A DNA stretch of 64,000 bases from Clostridium felsineum DSM 794 (GTDB lineage: Bacteria > Bacillota > Clostridia > Clostridiales > Clostridiaceae), in NCBI RefSeq assembly GCF_002006355.2, contig NZ_CP096980.1, forward strand, positions 3,534,001-3,598,000. The letters run 5' to 3'. Below, in pieces: positions 18,878-28,610 of the stretch. Every line of letters starts with the position of its first letter. The first letter of the stretch is position 1. The position numbers were made by a program, and so were the translations under genes. The notes beneath the pieces were generated by a model. It searched no databases. It had not been told where the DNA came from and was given only the letters and a program-made list of their open reading frames with translations.

Positions 18878-20173
18878 TTATTCTACAACTTTTGCACTTT
18901 GAACTAGTAAATCTATTACTTTACCATTAACTACATCTTGCACTAAAATACTTCTTTGTGCATTTAATATTAAATCTGCCATTTTATCTAAATCTTTACT
19001 TGCATACTGTGCAGCCATTTCTTTAGCTTTTTCTTTTAATTCTTCTTCTGTTGCTTCTACTTTTTCAACTTCTGATATTTTTTCCATAACTAGTTTTGTT
19101 CTAACTCTTTTATCAGCTGTTTCTTTCATGTAATCTCTTACTTTTTCTTCTGAACTATTTGTGTATTCATAGTAAGATTTAAGATCAAGTCCTTGATATT
19201 TTAATCTGTTTTCTAATTCCTTAAGCATTTGATCTGTTTCATCTTTAACCATAACTTCTGGAATATCGATTTTAGCATTTTCTACTGCTGCATCAACAAC
19301 TTTGTCTTCAAACTCAACTTTAGCTTTTTCTTCATTAGTTTTTTCCATTTTACTTCTTATATCTGCTTTTACTTCATCTAAAGTATCAAATTCTGAAACT
19401 TCTTTTGCAAATTCATCATCTAAAGTTGGAAGTTCTTTTATCTTTATGTCTTTTATTGTAACTTCAAACTTAGCTGGTTTTCCATTTAATTCTTCTTTGC
19501 CGTATTCTTCTGGGAACTTAACATTTACATCTTTGCTTTCACCCTTTTTTAGACCTACTAATTGATCTTCAAAGTTATCTATGAAAGTTCCACTTCCTAT
19601 TTCTAATGAATAATCTGTTCCCTCTCCGCCTTCAAAAGCAACATCGTCTACATATCCCTTAAAGTCAATGATAGCGATATCTCCTTTTTCTACTAATTCA
19701 CCATCTTCTTTTAATTCTATTCTAGCATTTTTTTGTTGCATTGCTTTAAGTTCATTTTCAACATCTTCATCTGTTACAGGATATTCTACTTTACTTACTT
19801 CAACACCCTTGTAATTTCCAAGCTCAACTTCAGGTTTTACTGTAACTTCTGCTGTATATACAAAATCTTTTCCTTCTTCTACAGTTACTATATCTATTTT
19901 TGGATAAGCAACTGGTTGAATTTCATTTTCCTTAATTACTTCTGGATATGTATCATCTATGCAAAAATTAACAGCATCTTCATAGAAAACTCCTACTCCA
20001 TAATAACTCTTTATAATATTAAGCGGAGCCTTTCCTTTTCTAAAACCTGGTATATTAAATTTTTGGCGGTTCTTATTGTACGCTTTTATCACAGCTTCAT
20101 TAAATTTGTTCTCTTCTACAGTTATCTCAAATTTAACTACATTTTTCTCTAATTTTTCCATTTTACTATTCAT
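18878..20173 (-). CDS. tig: Trigger factor, ribosome-bound chaperone
   Basis: A 431-residue chaperone and peptidyl-prolyl isomerase at the ribosome exit tunnel. The N-terminal ribosome-binding part has the family signature FRKGKAP near residue 41; an FKBP-type PPIase domain follows (about 155-240, GDIAIIDFKGYVD), then the helical C-terminal arms. AGGAGG precedes the ATG by 10 nt. Linkage to clpP and clpX is the common order. Confidence 0.97.
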   Translation of the reverse strand: MNSKMEKLEKNVVKFEITVEENKFNEAVIKAYNKNRQKFNIPGFRKGKAPLNIIKSYYGVGVFYEDAVNFCIDDTYPEVIKENEIQPVAYPKIDIVTVEEGKDFVYTAEVTVKPEVELGNYKGVEVSKVEYPVTDEDVENELKAMQQKNARIELKEDGELVEKGDIAIIDFKGYVDDVAFEGGEGTDYSLEIGSGTFIDNFEDQLVGLKKGESKDVNVKFPEEYGKEELNGKPAKFEVTIKDIKIKELPTLDDEFAKEVSEFDTLDEVKADIRSKMEKTNEEKAKVEFEDKVVDAAVENAKIDIPEVMVKDETDQMLKELENRLKYQGLDLKSYYEYTNSSEEKVRDYMKETADKRVRTKLVMEKISEVEKVEATEEELKEKAKEMAAQYASKDLDKMADLILNAQRSILVQDVVNGKVIDLLVQSAKVVE

Positions 20174-20289
20174 TATGAATATTCCTCCTACTCAAGTACC
20201 TATTAGCCTATATATTATAACATACTTAATTAATTATTTACAATTTAATTTTAACTTATATTTATATATTATAACATAAAGTTGTGGCT

Positions 20290-21072
20290 TTATAGAAATT
20301 TTTCTAATTTTTTTTTGCAGTCGCTTATTTCATTATAGGAAAAAAAATTATTCCTGTAAACTTCTATTATTAAATTTCCTTTATAATTTACACTCTTAAG
20401 TTCATCCAGTATCTCATTATAATTAACTTTGCCATTAAAAGGTAGTAAACACACGTGCTCTTCATCTCTATCATTTATATGAAAATTAACAAGTCTTTCT
20501 CCCATTATTTTTATATAATCTTTAGGTTCTTTATTTGCCTTATAAGCTTGCTTAATATCAAATGTAAAAAAAAGATTATCTATATCCTTATCCTTTATAA
20601 AACTCAAATAATCAAGATCACTAGACATACACCAGGATACATTTTCTTGTGCAAGTTTTATATTATTCTCACCAGCAATATATGCAAGTTTCTCATATAC
20701 GTCTACAACTAATTTTTTATTTACACTTTTAAAATCTTTATACTTCATACCATGAAAGGTATAGCATTTAGCTCCAAGCTTATTTCCAGTTTTACATATC
20801 TTTTCAAAAGAGCCAATCATCTCATCACGTCTTCTTTTATACTGATCAAATAAAAAAGGTTCAAAAAGAGATGATAATGCATGAACTGAATTTATATTTA
20901 GTCCCAGTTCGTTTTTACTCTTTAAAAGTTTATCTATAAAATTATCTTCACACTCTAAAAAACTGTTTATAAATATTTCTGAGGTATTAAATCCAAGTCT
21001 TTTTATTATTTCTAAAGTATCCTCTGTATTTACTTCTGGATAAAAAACCGCAGAAGATAGACCTATCTCCAT
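20290..21072 (-). CDS. Sugar phosphate isomerase/epimerase-like TIM barrel
   Basis: A 260-residue xylose-isomerase-like/AP-endonuclease-2-type barrel. Metal-ligand-like residues appear in HALSSLF, YTFHGMK, LAQENVSW, FTFDIKQA, NFHINDRDE and LIIEVYR. Substrate unknown; the fold suggests isomerisation or epimerisation of a sugar or similar small molecule. It lies 25 nt downstream of the anchored protein at 21098-21895. Confidence 0.78.
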   Translation of the reverse strand: MEIGLSSAVFYPEVNTEDTLEIIKRLGFNTSEIFINSFLECEDNFIDKLLKSKNELGLNINSVHALSSLFEPFLFDQYKRRRDEMIGSFEKICKTGNKLGAKCYTFHGMKYKDFKSVNKKLVVDVYEKLAYIAGENNIKLAQENVSWCMSSDLDYLSFIKDKDIDNLFFTFDIKQAYKANKEPKDYIKIMGERLVNFHINDRDEEHVCLLPFNGKVNYNEILDELKSVNYKGNLIIEVYRNNFFSYNEISDCKKKLEKFL

Positions 21073-21097
21073 TTACAAATCATCCTTTTTATATTGA

Positions 21098-21895
21098 TTA
21101 ATTTGAAGTCGTGCCATCAGCTTTCATATATGTTGTATTTCCATCTACAACTATTTCTATTCCTTTATCAGTAAGTCCATTTATTTTAATGTCATTTCCA
21201 GTAACATTAGTATTTACATAAGACTTATCAATAATATTAAATTTCCATACATACTTATTCTGTCTGTTATCAAACCACGGAAGTTGGCTTATATATACTA
21301 CAGTATTATCATCCACAAATTTTGGTGATCCTATCCATATATATCCGGGAGTGCTACTTAAAATTGCATCCTTATTAAATGCAGTTCCACCACCTGATGT
21401 ATATGATTTATAGGTTATATCTTGTACTGAAGCATTTGAGTCAATAAAAAACATATTTTGTGTATCTTTTTCATAAATAACTACATTTTTGTTTGATGGA
21501 CTTATAGTATATTCCCCATTTAATCCATTCAAATCAACTGATTTTACAACCTTATCATTATTATTTTCTCCATAAACCACTGAAATTTGTTTTCCATCTG
21601 GTAAATTAACTTGAAGAGCTTTATCTTGTGTTTTATCCTTATTGTTTTTAGAAGAAGTTTTTTTACTGTCCTTAACTACTGTTCCACCGCTTTTCTTATT
21701 AGAAGTTTTATTACTTTCACTACTGGATGTACTTGCCTTAGGAAATTTTATATTCTTCAGATTAGCTTTTGCACCTAACCAAATTATAACAAAAACTACT
21801 GCACATATTATGAGAAAGATGCTGATATTTCTTCTTTGTTTCCTTTTTCTTTGTTGTTTTTCATAATCACTACTAAAAATACTTGGCTTAGCCAT
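21098..21895 (-). CDS. Membrane-anchored protein of unknown function
   Basis: A strongly basic N-terminus, a single membrane segment (residues about 25-43), a Ser/Lys-rich linker (about 50-90), then a 170-residue exported domain rich in beta-strand with conserved-looking WIGSPKFVDDNTVVYISQLPW. The end of the domain resembles the propeller-like proteins at 4448 and 7463 in style only. Function not recognised. A GGAGG stands before the ATG. Confidence 0.62.
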   Translation of the reverse strand: MAKPSIFSSDYEKQQRKRKQRRNISIFLIICAVVFVIIWLGAKANLKNIKFPKASTSSSESNKTSNKKSGGTVVKDSKKTSSKNNKDKTQDKALQVNLPDGKQISVVYGENNNDKVVKSVDLNGLNGEYTISPSNKNVVIYEKDTQNMFFIDSNASVQDITYKSYTSGGGTAFNKDAILSSTPGYIWIGSPKFVDDNTVVYISQLPWFDNRQNKYVWKFNIIDKSYVNTNVTGNDIKINGLTDKGIEIVVDGNTTYMKADGTTSN

Positions 21896-21980
21896 CTTAC
21901 AACCTCCTTAAAAACATCTATTTTTAATTATACCTCATAACAGACCATTTTAATAATTTTTTTTTAACTGTAATAAATTA

Positions 21981-22016
21981 AAAAAGCTTGAACAACATGA
22001 AGTTTTCAAGCTTTTT
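21981..22016 (-). terminator. carAB operon terminator
   Basis: Perfect 12-bp stem AAAAAGCTTGAA/TTCAAGCTTTTT located 18 nt after the carB stop. Confidence 0.9.
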
Positions 22017-22033
22017 CACACAATGCCTTTAAT

Positions 22034-25000
22034 TTATTTAAAATACTCTTTCATTGCTCTATATTCTACTTTTGATTCTTCTTTTTTAACCTCTATTGCT
22101 GTAAGAAAAGCTTTAGCTGTATCTATACAAGTAAAGGCTCCTACTTTATATTCTGCTGCCTTTCTTCTTATACTAAATCCTCTAGTTCCAACTGTATTTC
22201 CTTTAGTCGGTGAATTTATTATAAGATTTACTTTACCATCACCTATTGCTTTCATTAATTCATCAGTACGAAGAACTTTACATTCTATACCTTTTTTCTC
22301 TAAAAATTTGCCTGTTCCTAAAGATGTATATATATTATATCCAAATTCCATATACTTTTTAATTATAGGTACACTTTCTTCTTTATCAACATCTTTTATA
22401 GATACATAAAGATTACCACCCTCTTTAGGAACCTCTATTCCAGCAGCTTTAAAGCCTTTATAAATTGCTATATTAAAGTCTTTATCAATCCCCATTACTT
22501 CTCCTGTAGATCTCATTTCAGGTCCGAGATAAATATCTACATTTGCAAGCTTCTCATTAGAGAATACTGGTACCTTAACAGCATATAATTCATTATCCTT
22601 CTTCAAATCAGTTCCATATCCAAGGTCTTTTAATTTTTTACCAGTTAAAATTTCAACAGCTAGCTTAACCATTGGAACCCCTGTTACCTTACTTAATATA
22701 GGTACTGTTCTAGAGGCTCTAGGATTAACCTCTATTACATATACATTCTTACCATCATAAACATATTGTATATTCATAAGACCTTTTACTTTAAGTGCTT
22801 TTGCTAGACTCTTAGTATATTCAACAAGTTTATCAACAACCTTTCCAGGAAGTGTATGGTATGGGTACATTGTTATACTATCCCCTGAATGTACTCCAGT
22901 TCTCTCTATATGTTCCATTATTCCAGGGATAAGTATATCCTCTCCATCTGCAATTGTATCAACTTCTATTTCAGTTCCTTTTATATATTTATCAATTAAA
23001 ACTGGATGCTCAGTTGAGAGTGTTACAGCTTCTGTCATATATTTTTGAAGGGAAGGCTTATCATAAACCACCTGCATAGCTCTTCCTCCTATAACATATG
23101 AAGGTCTTACTATTACAGGATATCCTATTTTTTCAACAGCTTCATAAGCTTCCTCCATACTTGTTACTGCCATTCCTTTTGCTTGTGGAATATTAAGCTT
23201 CTTTAAAAGTTCACTGAATTTTTCTCTATCCTCTGCTAAATCTATTGATTCAAAGGAGGTTCCAAGTATTTTAACTCCCTTTTTATACAGTTTATCAGCT
23301 AAATTTATTGCAGTCTGACCTCCAAATTGAACTATTACACCCTCTGGTTTTTCCTTTTCTATTATATTCATTACATTATCAATATATAATGATTCAAAAT
23401 AAAGTTTATCTGCCGTATCAAAATCTGTACTTACTGTTTCAGGATTATTGTTAATTATTATAGACTTATATCCAGCTTCTTTTATTGCCCACACACCATG
23501 TACACAACAGTAATCGAATTCTATTCCTTGACCTATTCTTATAGGACCAGAACCTATTACAACTATTTTCTTATCATCAGTAATTTCATTCTCATCTTCG
23601 GCTTCATAAGAAGAATAATAGTATGGTGTTTCAGCTTCAAACTCTCCACTACAAGTATCAACCATTTTAAATACTGGTTTAACATTATTCTTATTTAATA
23701 AATCATCTATATATTTTTCATCTACTTTAGACACTCTTGATATTTCTTTAATTGTAAAACCCATCTTTTTAGCTTCAATTATGGTATTATCTTTATCTTT
23801 ATTCTCTTTATCTTGGAGAGTTTTCTCCATGTCTATTATTCTATTTATTCCATTTAAATACCAATTATCTATCTGTGTTACTTCATGAATTTTACTTACT
23901 TCTACACCGCGTCTAAAAGCCTCAGCTATTGCAAATATTCTTTCATCATCTTGTTTTTTTATCTTTTCGAGCAGTTCTCTAACTGTAGTATATTCAAACT
24001 TTTCAAGTCTAAGTCCTGTCATTTTTCCTTCAAGAGAAGTTACTGCTTTTAATATGGCACTTTCAAAGTTTCTATCAATAGCCATTACCTCTCCTGTTGC
24101 TTTCATTTGAGTACCAAGGTGTCTTTCAGCTGTGTTGAATTTATCAAATGGCCATTTAGGTATCTTTACAACAACATAATCTAAAGCTGGTTCAAAACAT
24201 GCACTTGAATTTTTGGTAACATAATTTTTAAGCTCATCTAAACTATATCCAATAGCTATTTTAGCTGCTATTTTAGCTATTGGGTATCCAGCTGCCTTAG
24301 ATGCAAGTGCACTTGAACGGCTAACTCTTGGATTAACCTCAATAACTATGTATTTATCGCTTTTAGGATCAAGCGCAAATTGTATATTACATCCGCCTTC
24401 TATTTTAAGATTTCTTATTATTTTAAGAGCTGAACGTCTTAACATATGATATTCTTTATCTGTAAGGGTTTGTGATGGGGCTGTAACTATACTATCTCCT
24501 GTATGAACACCAACAGGGTCTAGATTTTCCATATTACATACTATTATGCAGTTATCTTTAGCATCACGCATAACCTCATATTCAAGTTCCTTCCAACCTG
24601 CAACACTCTGTTCTAAAAGTATTTGACCTATAGGACTTAATTTTATACCTCTGTCGCAAATTTCTTTAAGTTCATCCATTGTTGAGGCTATACCACCACC
24701 AGTACCTCCTAGTGTAAATGCTGGCCTTATTATTACTGGAAGTCCGAACTTATTCACAAATTCAATACACTCCTCTAAATGAGTTGCTATTATACTCTTA
24801 GGAATAGGTTCATCTATTTCTTCCATAAGGTTTTTAAATTCTTCTCTATCCTCAGCTTTTTTTATAGCAGTACTATTTATACCAAGAAGTTTAACTTCAT
24901 ATTTATCAAGAACACCATTTTCTTTCAAATTCATAGTTAAATTAAGCGCTGTTTGGCCTCCAAATCCGGCTAAAATTCCGTCTGGCCTTTCTTTAGCTAT

Positions 25001-25231
25001 TATTTTTTCCACAGTATCCTCTGTTAAAGGCTCTATATAAACCTTATCTGCTATATGTGAATCTGTCATTATTGTTGCAGGATTACTGTTTACAAGTACT
25101 GTTTCGATTCCCTCTTCTCTTACCGCCTTACAAGCTTGTGTTCCTGAATAATCAAATTCAGCCGCCTGACCTATTATTATTGGACCTGATCCTATTATCA
25201 ATACTTTCTTAATTGTCTTATCTAATGGCAT
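22034..25231 (-). CDS. carB: Carbamoyl-phosphate synthase large subunit
   Basis: A 1065-residue synthetase that makes carbamoyl phosphate from bicarbonate, ammonia and two ATP for pyrimidines and arginine. Two homologous ATP-grasp halves are seen, beginning LIIGSGPIIIGQ (residue 10) and VVIGSGPIRIGQ (about 558), followed by a C-terminal MGS-like allosteric domain with NSPTKGNT. Normal length. It follows carA by 63 nt. Confidence 0.97.
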   Translation of the reverse strand: MPLDKTIKKVLIIGSGPIIIGQAAEFDYSGTQACKAVREEGIETVLVNSNPATIMTDSHIADKVYIEPLTEDTVEKIIAKERPDGILAGFGGQTALNLTMNLKENGVLDKYEVKLLGINSTAIKKAEDREEFKNLMEEIDEPIPKSIIATHLEECIEFVNKFGLPVIIRPAFTLGGTGGGIASTMDELKEICDRGIKLSPIGQILLEQSVAGWKELEYEVMRDAKDNCIIVCNMENLDPVGVHTGDSIVTAPSQTLTDKEYHMLRRSALKIIRNLKIEGGCNIQFALDPKSDKYIVIEVNPRVSRSSALASKAAGYPIAKIAAKIAIGYSLDELKNYVTKNSSACFEPALDYVVVKIPKWPFDKFNTAERHLGTQMKATGEVMAIDRNFESAILKAVTSLEGKMTGLRLEKFEYTTVRELLEKIKKQDDERIFAIAEAFRRGVEVSKIHEVTQIDNWYLNGINRIIDMEKTLQDKENKDKDNTIIEAKKMGFTIKEISRVSKVDEKYIDDLLNKNNVKPVFKMVDTCSGEFEAETPYYYSSYEAEDENEITDDKKIVVIGSGPIRIGQGIEFDYCCVHGVWAIKEAGYKSIIINNNPETVSTDFDTADKLYFESLYIDNVMNIIEKEKPEGVIVQFGGQTAINLADKLYKKGVKILGTSFESIDLAEDREKFSELLKKLNIPQAKGMAVTSMEEAYEAVEKIGYPVIVRPSYVIGGRAMQVVYDKPSLQKYMTEAVTLSTEHPVLIDKYIKGTEIEVDTIADGEDILIPGIMEHIERTGVHSGDSITMYPYHTLPGKVVDKLVEYTKSLAKALKVKGLMNIQYVYDGKNVYVIEVNPRASRTVPILSKVTGVPMVKLAVEILTGKKLKDLGYGTDLKKDNELYAVKVPVFSNEKLANVDIYLGPEMRSTGEVMGIDKDFNIAIYKGFKAAGIEVPKEGGNLYVSIKDVDKEESVPIIKKYMEFGYNIYTSLGTGKFLEKKGIECKVLRTDELMKAIGDGKVNLIINSPTKGNTVGTRGFSIRRKAAEYKVGAFTCIDTAKAFLTAIEVKKEESKVEYRAMKEYFK

Positions 25232-25294
25232 AATTATCCTCCCTCAGTCTCTTAAATTAATCGCAATAAATTTATTTTTCATATCACTAATTCT

Positions 25295-26407
25295 TTAAAA
25301 CACATTCTCTAAATGTTTTTCACTCTTAACACTAACATTTGCTTCTTCATCCATAAGCTTAATAAATTTATCAAATAAATATGTTGTATCTGTTGGACCT
25401 GGTGCGCCTTCTGGATGAAATTGCACTGAGAATAGCGGTAACTTTTTATGTTTCATTCCCTCTACAGTACCATCATTTAAGTTTTTATGTGTTATTAGCA
25501 TATCTTTTTTAAGTACACTTTCTTCCTCTACTGCATATCCATGATTTTGTGCTGTTATATAAGCTTTATCTCTTTCTATATCATATATTCCGTGATTTCC
25601 ACCTCTATGACCATATTTTAATTTATAAGTGTTTCCACCCACTGCAAGTGCTATTATTTGATGTCCTAAACATATTCCGAACATAGGACGCTTACCTATA
25701 AGGTTTTTAACATTTTCAATAGCTTCTGGTATAGATTTAGGATCTCCTGGGCCGTTGCTTAAAAATATTCCATCTGGATTTATATTTAAAACTTTTTTAT
25801 AATCAGTATCATATGGGAATATAGTTATATCACAGTTTCTTGCCTTTAAGTTTTCAATAATGTCATTTTTCATCCCAAAATCCATTATCGCTACCTTATG
25901 ACCACTTCCAGCAATATGAACTATTTCTTTTGTACTAACTGTTTTAACATAATCATCTACTATTAAAGACGCTTCCATCATATTTTTTAATTCTTCAACT
26001 TCAAAATTCCCATTTGCTATTATACATTTCATGGTACCATAACTTCTTATCTTTTTTGTTATACTTCTTGTATCTACTCCAAAAACCCCAACTACTCCCA
26101 TATTTTTCAGCATCTTATCTATATCTATTTTACTTGTATAATTTGATGGATTCTTATCTATATTTTTAACAACAAATCCTTTTGCATACACACATTTTGA
26201 TTGATTTACAAAATCATTCACTCCATAGTTTCCTATTAAAGGATATGTCATATTTACTATTTGTCCTGCATAAGAAGGATCTGTTAATATTTCTTGATAT
26301 CCAGTCATTGAAGTGTTAAATACAATTTCTCCAATTTCACTTCCCTCTTTTCCAAATCCTGTTCCATAAAAAACTGTTCCATCTTCTAAATATATTACGC
26401 CTTTCAT
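25295..26407 (-). CDS. carA: Carbamoyl-phosphate synthase small subunit
   Basis: The glutamine amidotransferase subunit that supplies ammonia to CarB. The N-terminal CPSase small domain begins GVIYLEDGTVF; the class I amidotransferase domain has the nucleophile Cys in GICLGHQI and the HxE pair in FHPEGAPGP. A GTG at 26419 lies inside GAGGTGG, so the ATG at 26407 with an 8-nt spacer is preferred (370 residues). First gene of carAB, behind a complex leader. Confidence 0.97.
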   Translation of the reverse strand: MKGVIYLEDGTVFYGTGFGKEGSEIGEIVFNTSMTGYQEILTDPSYAGQIVNMTYPLIGNYGVNDFVNQSKCVYAKGFVVKNIDKNPSNYTSKIDIDKMLKNMGVVGVFGVDTRSITKKIRSYGTMKCIIANGNFEVEELKNMMEASLIVDDYVKTVSTKEIVHIAGSGHKVAIMDFGMKNDIIENLKARNCDITIFPYDTDYKKVLNINPDGIFLSNGPGDPKSIPEAIENVKNLIGKRPMFGICLGHQIIALAVGGNTYKLKYGHRGGNHGIYDIERDKAYITAQNHGYAVEEESVLKKDMLITHKNLNDGTVEGMKHKKLPLFSVQFHPEGAPGPTDTTYLFDKFIKLMDEEANVSVKSEKHLENVF

Positions 26408-26447
26408 CAAACAATCCACCTCTTCTTTATTTTAAACTTATCGGCAC

Positions 26448-26485
26448 TATTTATTAATATACATATTTTTTTATATTTATACATA
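26448..26485 (-). promoter_or_regulatory. Two ArgR-like ARG boxes
   Basis: Two 18-bp sequences, at 26485-26468 and 26465-26448, each fit TNTGNATWWWWATNCANA with one mismatch and are 2 bp apart, the spacing known for ArgR operators. They begin at the -10 element of the proximal carA promoter, a position suited to repression. The match is seen; ArgR binding is inferred, and high AT content raises the chance of coincidence. Confidence 0.5.
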
Positions 26486-26486
26486 C

Positions 26487-26514
26487 ATTATCTCATACTT
26501 TATCGTACTGTCAA
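26487..26514 (-). promoter_or_regulatory. Proximal carA promoter
   Basis: TTGACA at 26514-26509 and GATAAT at 26492-26487, 16-bp spacer. It lies downstream of both leader terminators, so it would drive carAB independently of PyrR attenuation. Confidence 0.6.
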
Positions 26515-26552
26515 TGCCTATTTGTGCTCTTTTTTACTTTACTTCAAGAATT

Positions 26553-26583
26553 TATTTATGCACTCTTTTCTTATATTTATGCA
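26553..26583 (-). repeat. Direct repeat TGCATAAATA upstream of carA
   Basis: Two identical 10-bp half-site-like sequences (26562-26553 and 26583-26574) exactly 21 bp apart, two helical turns. They resemble ARG half boxes and stand about 40 bp before the proximal promoter. Confidence 0.45.
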
Positions 26584-26593
26584 GGTTCCCTTA

Positions 26594-26630
26594 CAAAAAA
26601 AGCCTTCTATCCTTAAGACAGAAGGCTTTT
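26594..26630 (-). terminator. Second terminator in carAB leader
   Basis: An 11-bp stem AAAAGCCTTCT/AGAAGGCTTTT followed by a T-run, about 185 nt before carA. It should stop transcripts from the distal promoter unless they are antiterminated. Confidence 0.85.
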
Positions 26631-26730
26631 AATAACTAAAACTCCAACTTATAAACTGCATCATAAATATATACTTACCCCTTTTGTGGTTAAATATACA
26701 TCAAATAAATTTTCTCAGAAAAAATAAAAA

Positions 26731-26753
26731 GCCTTTTGCCAGACGCAAAAGAC
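26731..26753 (-). terminator. PyrR-controlled attenuator terminator (carAB)
   Basis: A 9-bp stem GTCTTTTGC/GCAAAAGGC with one G-U pair, followed by TTTTTATTTTTT. It stands directly after the PyrR recognition sequence, as in pyr attenuators of Firmicutes. Confidence 0.85.
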
Positions 26754-26783
26754 TATAATACTCTCTATAAAACAAAATTTTTA

Positions 26784-26808
26784 ATCCTTCTTAGCCTCTC
26801 TGGACCAA
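26784..26808 (-). promoter_or_regulatory. PyrR-binding leader element (carAB)
   Basis: The minus-strand RNA contains GGTCCAGAGAGGCT followed by AAGAAGGA, the conserved PyrR anti-antiterminator loop and stem. With UMP bound, PyrR would stabilise this hairpin and allow the terminator at 26731-26753 to form, lowering carAB expression when pyrimidines are plentiful. Confidence 0.88.
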
Positions 26809-26847
26809 TCATTAAAGGTATATTCAGTTTTTAATTTACTTTAATAT

Positions 26848-26876
26848 ATATTATCACTATTCATATATTCTGTCAA
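26848..26876 (-). promoter_or_regulatory. Distal carAB promoter
   Basis: TTGACA at 26876-26871, 17-bp spacer, TAATAT at 26853-26848, about 40 nt before the PyrR site. Identical elements and spacing occur in front of the pyrB leader. Confidence 0.8.
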
Positions 26877-27043
26877 TAGCATTACTATAACTTTTTCATA
26901 CTACCAAAATGATACGTTCTAATTATTAACTGACCGTATAATAACTTTATACCTAAATAAATGAATATTTAAAGTTGCTAACTAATGCAGTAACAAATTT
27001 TTAAATTTTCAGTGCTTATACTAATCCTATTAACTCTTAATAA

Positions 27044-27826
27044 TTAGAATTCGCAAACTATAATTCTATGATCAGCTATAAATCCTGATTTTTCTAAGGT
27101 CTTTTTAGATGCACTATTTTTCACATCACAACAAGCCATTGGAATTAAATTTTTAATATAACAATGCTCTTTTAACTTAACAATAATATAAGTCCCCATT
27201 CCCTTTTCACGATATTTTTCAACCACATGCATACCTATATCGCCATATTTTTCTCCATGTGTTTTAATTATTCTAAATTCTCCAATCCCAAGCAAGTTGT
27301 CATTATCATACAATACAAATAACTGATTATTATCTATTAAATCATCATAATATCCTTCAAAAGCTGGAGCACATTTACTTTTAATTTCATCTATATCTTG
27401 CTTTTGAGCTAGCCTAAAAGATAACTTTGAAAAACTATTTAATTCATATCGTACTTTTTCATTATCTGTAAAAATATACGAATCTACAGCTATATTTTTC
27501 TGATAGTCAAGACATAATGCCATAAATTTCGGTTCTTTTGTAGAAACTGCCGCTTTTTCAACTATCTCACTCTTAATAATATATTTAAAAATCTCTTCTC
27601 CCCTCACGTAATATTCTTTAGAAACATAAAACTGTACTAACATTTTACGTGAATTTACACAAAAGTGTCCTCCAGCTATACCATCGTACAAAATTTCATA
27701 ACATTTTGAATTGGCTACTTCGACATTCTGCCAAAAACCATCTATTGGAGTTTCTAAACCCTCAATATATTTATTTTTTAGTTTATTTGCTACTCCCTTA
27801 TCTTCAACTTCTATAATTTCAATCAT
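27044..27826 (-). CDS. GNAT-family N-acetyltransferase
   Basis: A 260-residue protein with a C-terminal GNAT domain: HVVEKYREKGMGTYI is the acetyl-CoA-binding motif A (R/Q-x-x-G-x-G/A), and CCDVKNSASKKTLEKSGF is the usual end of the fold. The N-terminal half may be a degenerate second GNAT unit. Substrate unknown. GGAG precedes the ATG. Confidence 0.82.
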   Translation of the reverse strand: MIEIIEVEDKGVANKLKNKYIEGLETPIDGFWQNVEVANSKCYEILYDGIAGGHFCVNSRKMLVQFYVSKEYYVRGEEIFKYIIKSEIVEKAAVSTKEPKFMALCLDYQKNIAVDSYIFTDNEKVRYELNSFSKLSFRLAQKQDIDEIKSKCAPAFEGYYDDLIDNNQLFVLYDNDNLLGIGEFRIIKTHGEKYGDIGMHVVEKYREKGMGTYIIVKLKEHCYIKNLIPMACCDVKNSASKKTLEKSGFIADHRIIVCEF

Positions 27827-27869
27827 CTAATTTATCTCCAATTTTAATAAATTTATTTTTCTAAAATCA

Positions 27870-27909
27870 AAGCTCCCGAAGTCTTATGAATACTAGGCTT
27901 CGGGAGCTT
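27870..27909 (-). terminator. lepB terminator
   Basis: A perfect 12-bp GC-rich stem AAGCTCCCGAAG/CTTCGGGAGCTT, about 70 nt after lepB and before the GNAT gene; the downstream T-run is short. Confidence 0.75.
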
Positions 27910-27976
27910 ATTTACCTGATTTTACTACAACGCTCAAGATATACGTTATTTCTATCTATACATTTCAATAGTGTTA

Positions 27977-28531
27977 CTAGAACTTTTTCATACTACTAAA
28001 AGGATATGCTCTAAATATTACATGACCATATAAGGACTTAAGTGATACTGGCCCTATGTATCTACTATCTTTACTGACCGGCCTATTATCTCCAAGAACA
28101 AAAATGTCACCTGCTGGTACTTTATACTTTGTATTTTCAGCTAAAAAATCCCCGCCTTGAGTATAAGTATTAGCTGCAAGGTAGTCTTCCTTTATTGCTG
28201 TTCCATTTACATATACTTTTCCATCCTTTATTTCAATTACATCTCCTGCTAAACCTATAACTCTTTTTATATAAATATTATTTTCAGCATCACCAGAATA
28301 AAATGTAACTATTTCTCCTCTTTTTATAGAATGAGTATATAAGCTTAATTTTTCTACAAATATAACATCCTTATCCTTAAAAGTAGGCATCATTGAAGGT
28401 CCGTCAACATTTGCCCTAGCAAATACAAACGTCCTAAAAATCATAGCAATAGCTAATGCTATAACTAACAGTATTGCATACTCCTTTATATTTTGCCCCA
28501 AGGTTTTACTCTCCTGCTTTTCTTTTCCCAT
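27977..28531 (-). CDS. lepB: Signal peptidase I
   Basis: Membrane serine protease that removes signal peptides. One N-terminal membrane segment (AILLVIALAIAMIFRTFVF), the catalytic Ser in VDGPSMMPTF, the catalytic Lys in YIKRVIGLAGD, and the C-terminal GDNRPVSKDSR box are present. GGAGGT is followed by ATGATG; the second ATG (28531) gives a 7-nt spacer. Longer in-frame versions begin in the ribosome site. Confidence 0.95.
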   Translation of the reverse strand: MGKEKQESKTLGQNIKEYAILLVIALAIAMIFRTFVFARANVDGPSMMPTFKDKDVIFVEKLSLYTHSIKRGEIVTFYSGDAENNIYIKRVIGLAGDVIEIKDGKVYVNGTAIKEDYLAANTYTQGGDFLAENTKYKVPAGDIFVLGDNRPVSKDSRYIGPVSLKSLYGHVIFRAYPFSSMKKF

Positions 28532-28610
28532 CATTTTACCTCCATATTTGTGCAAACACAATTATAATGTTATTTTTCTACAAGGATTATTTTTTCTATG
28601 TAATATCCCT

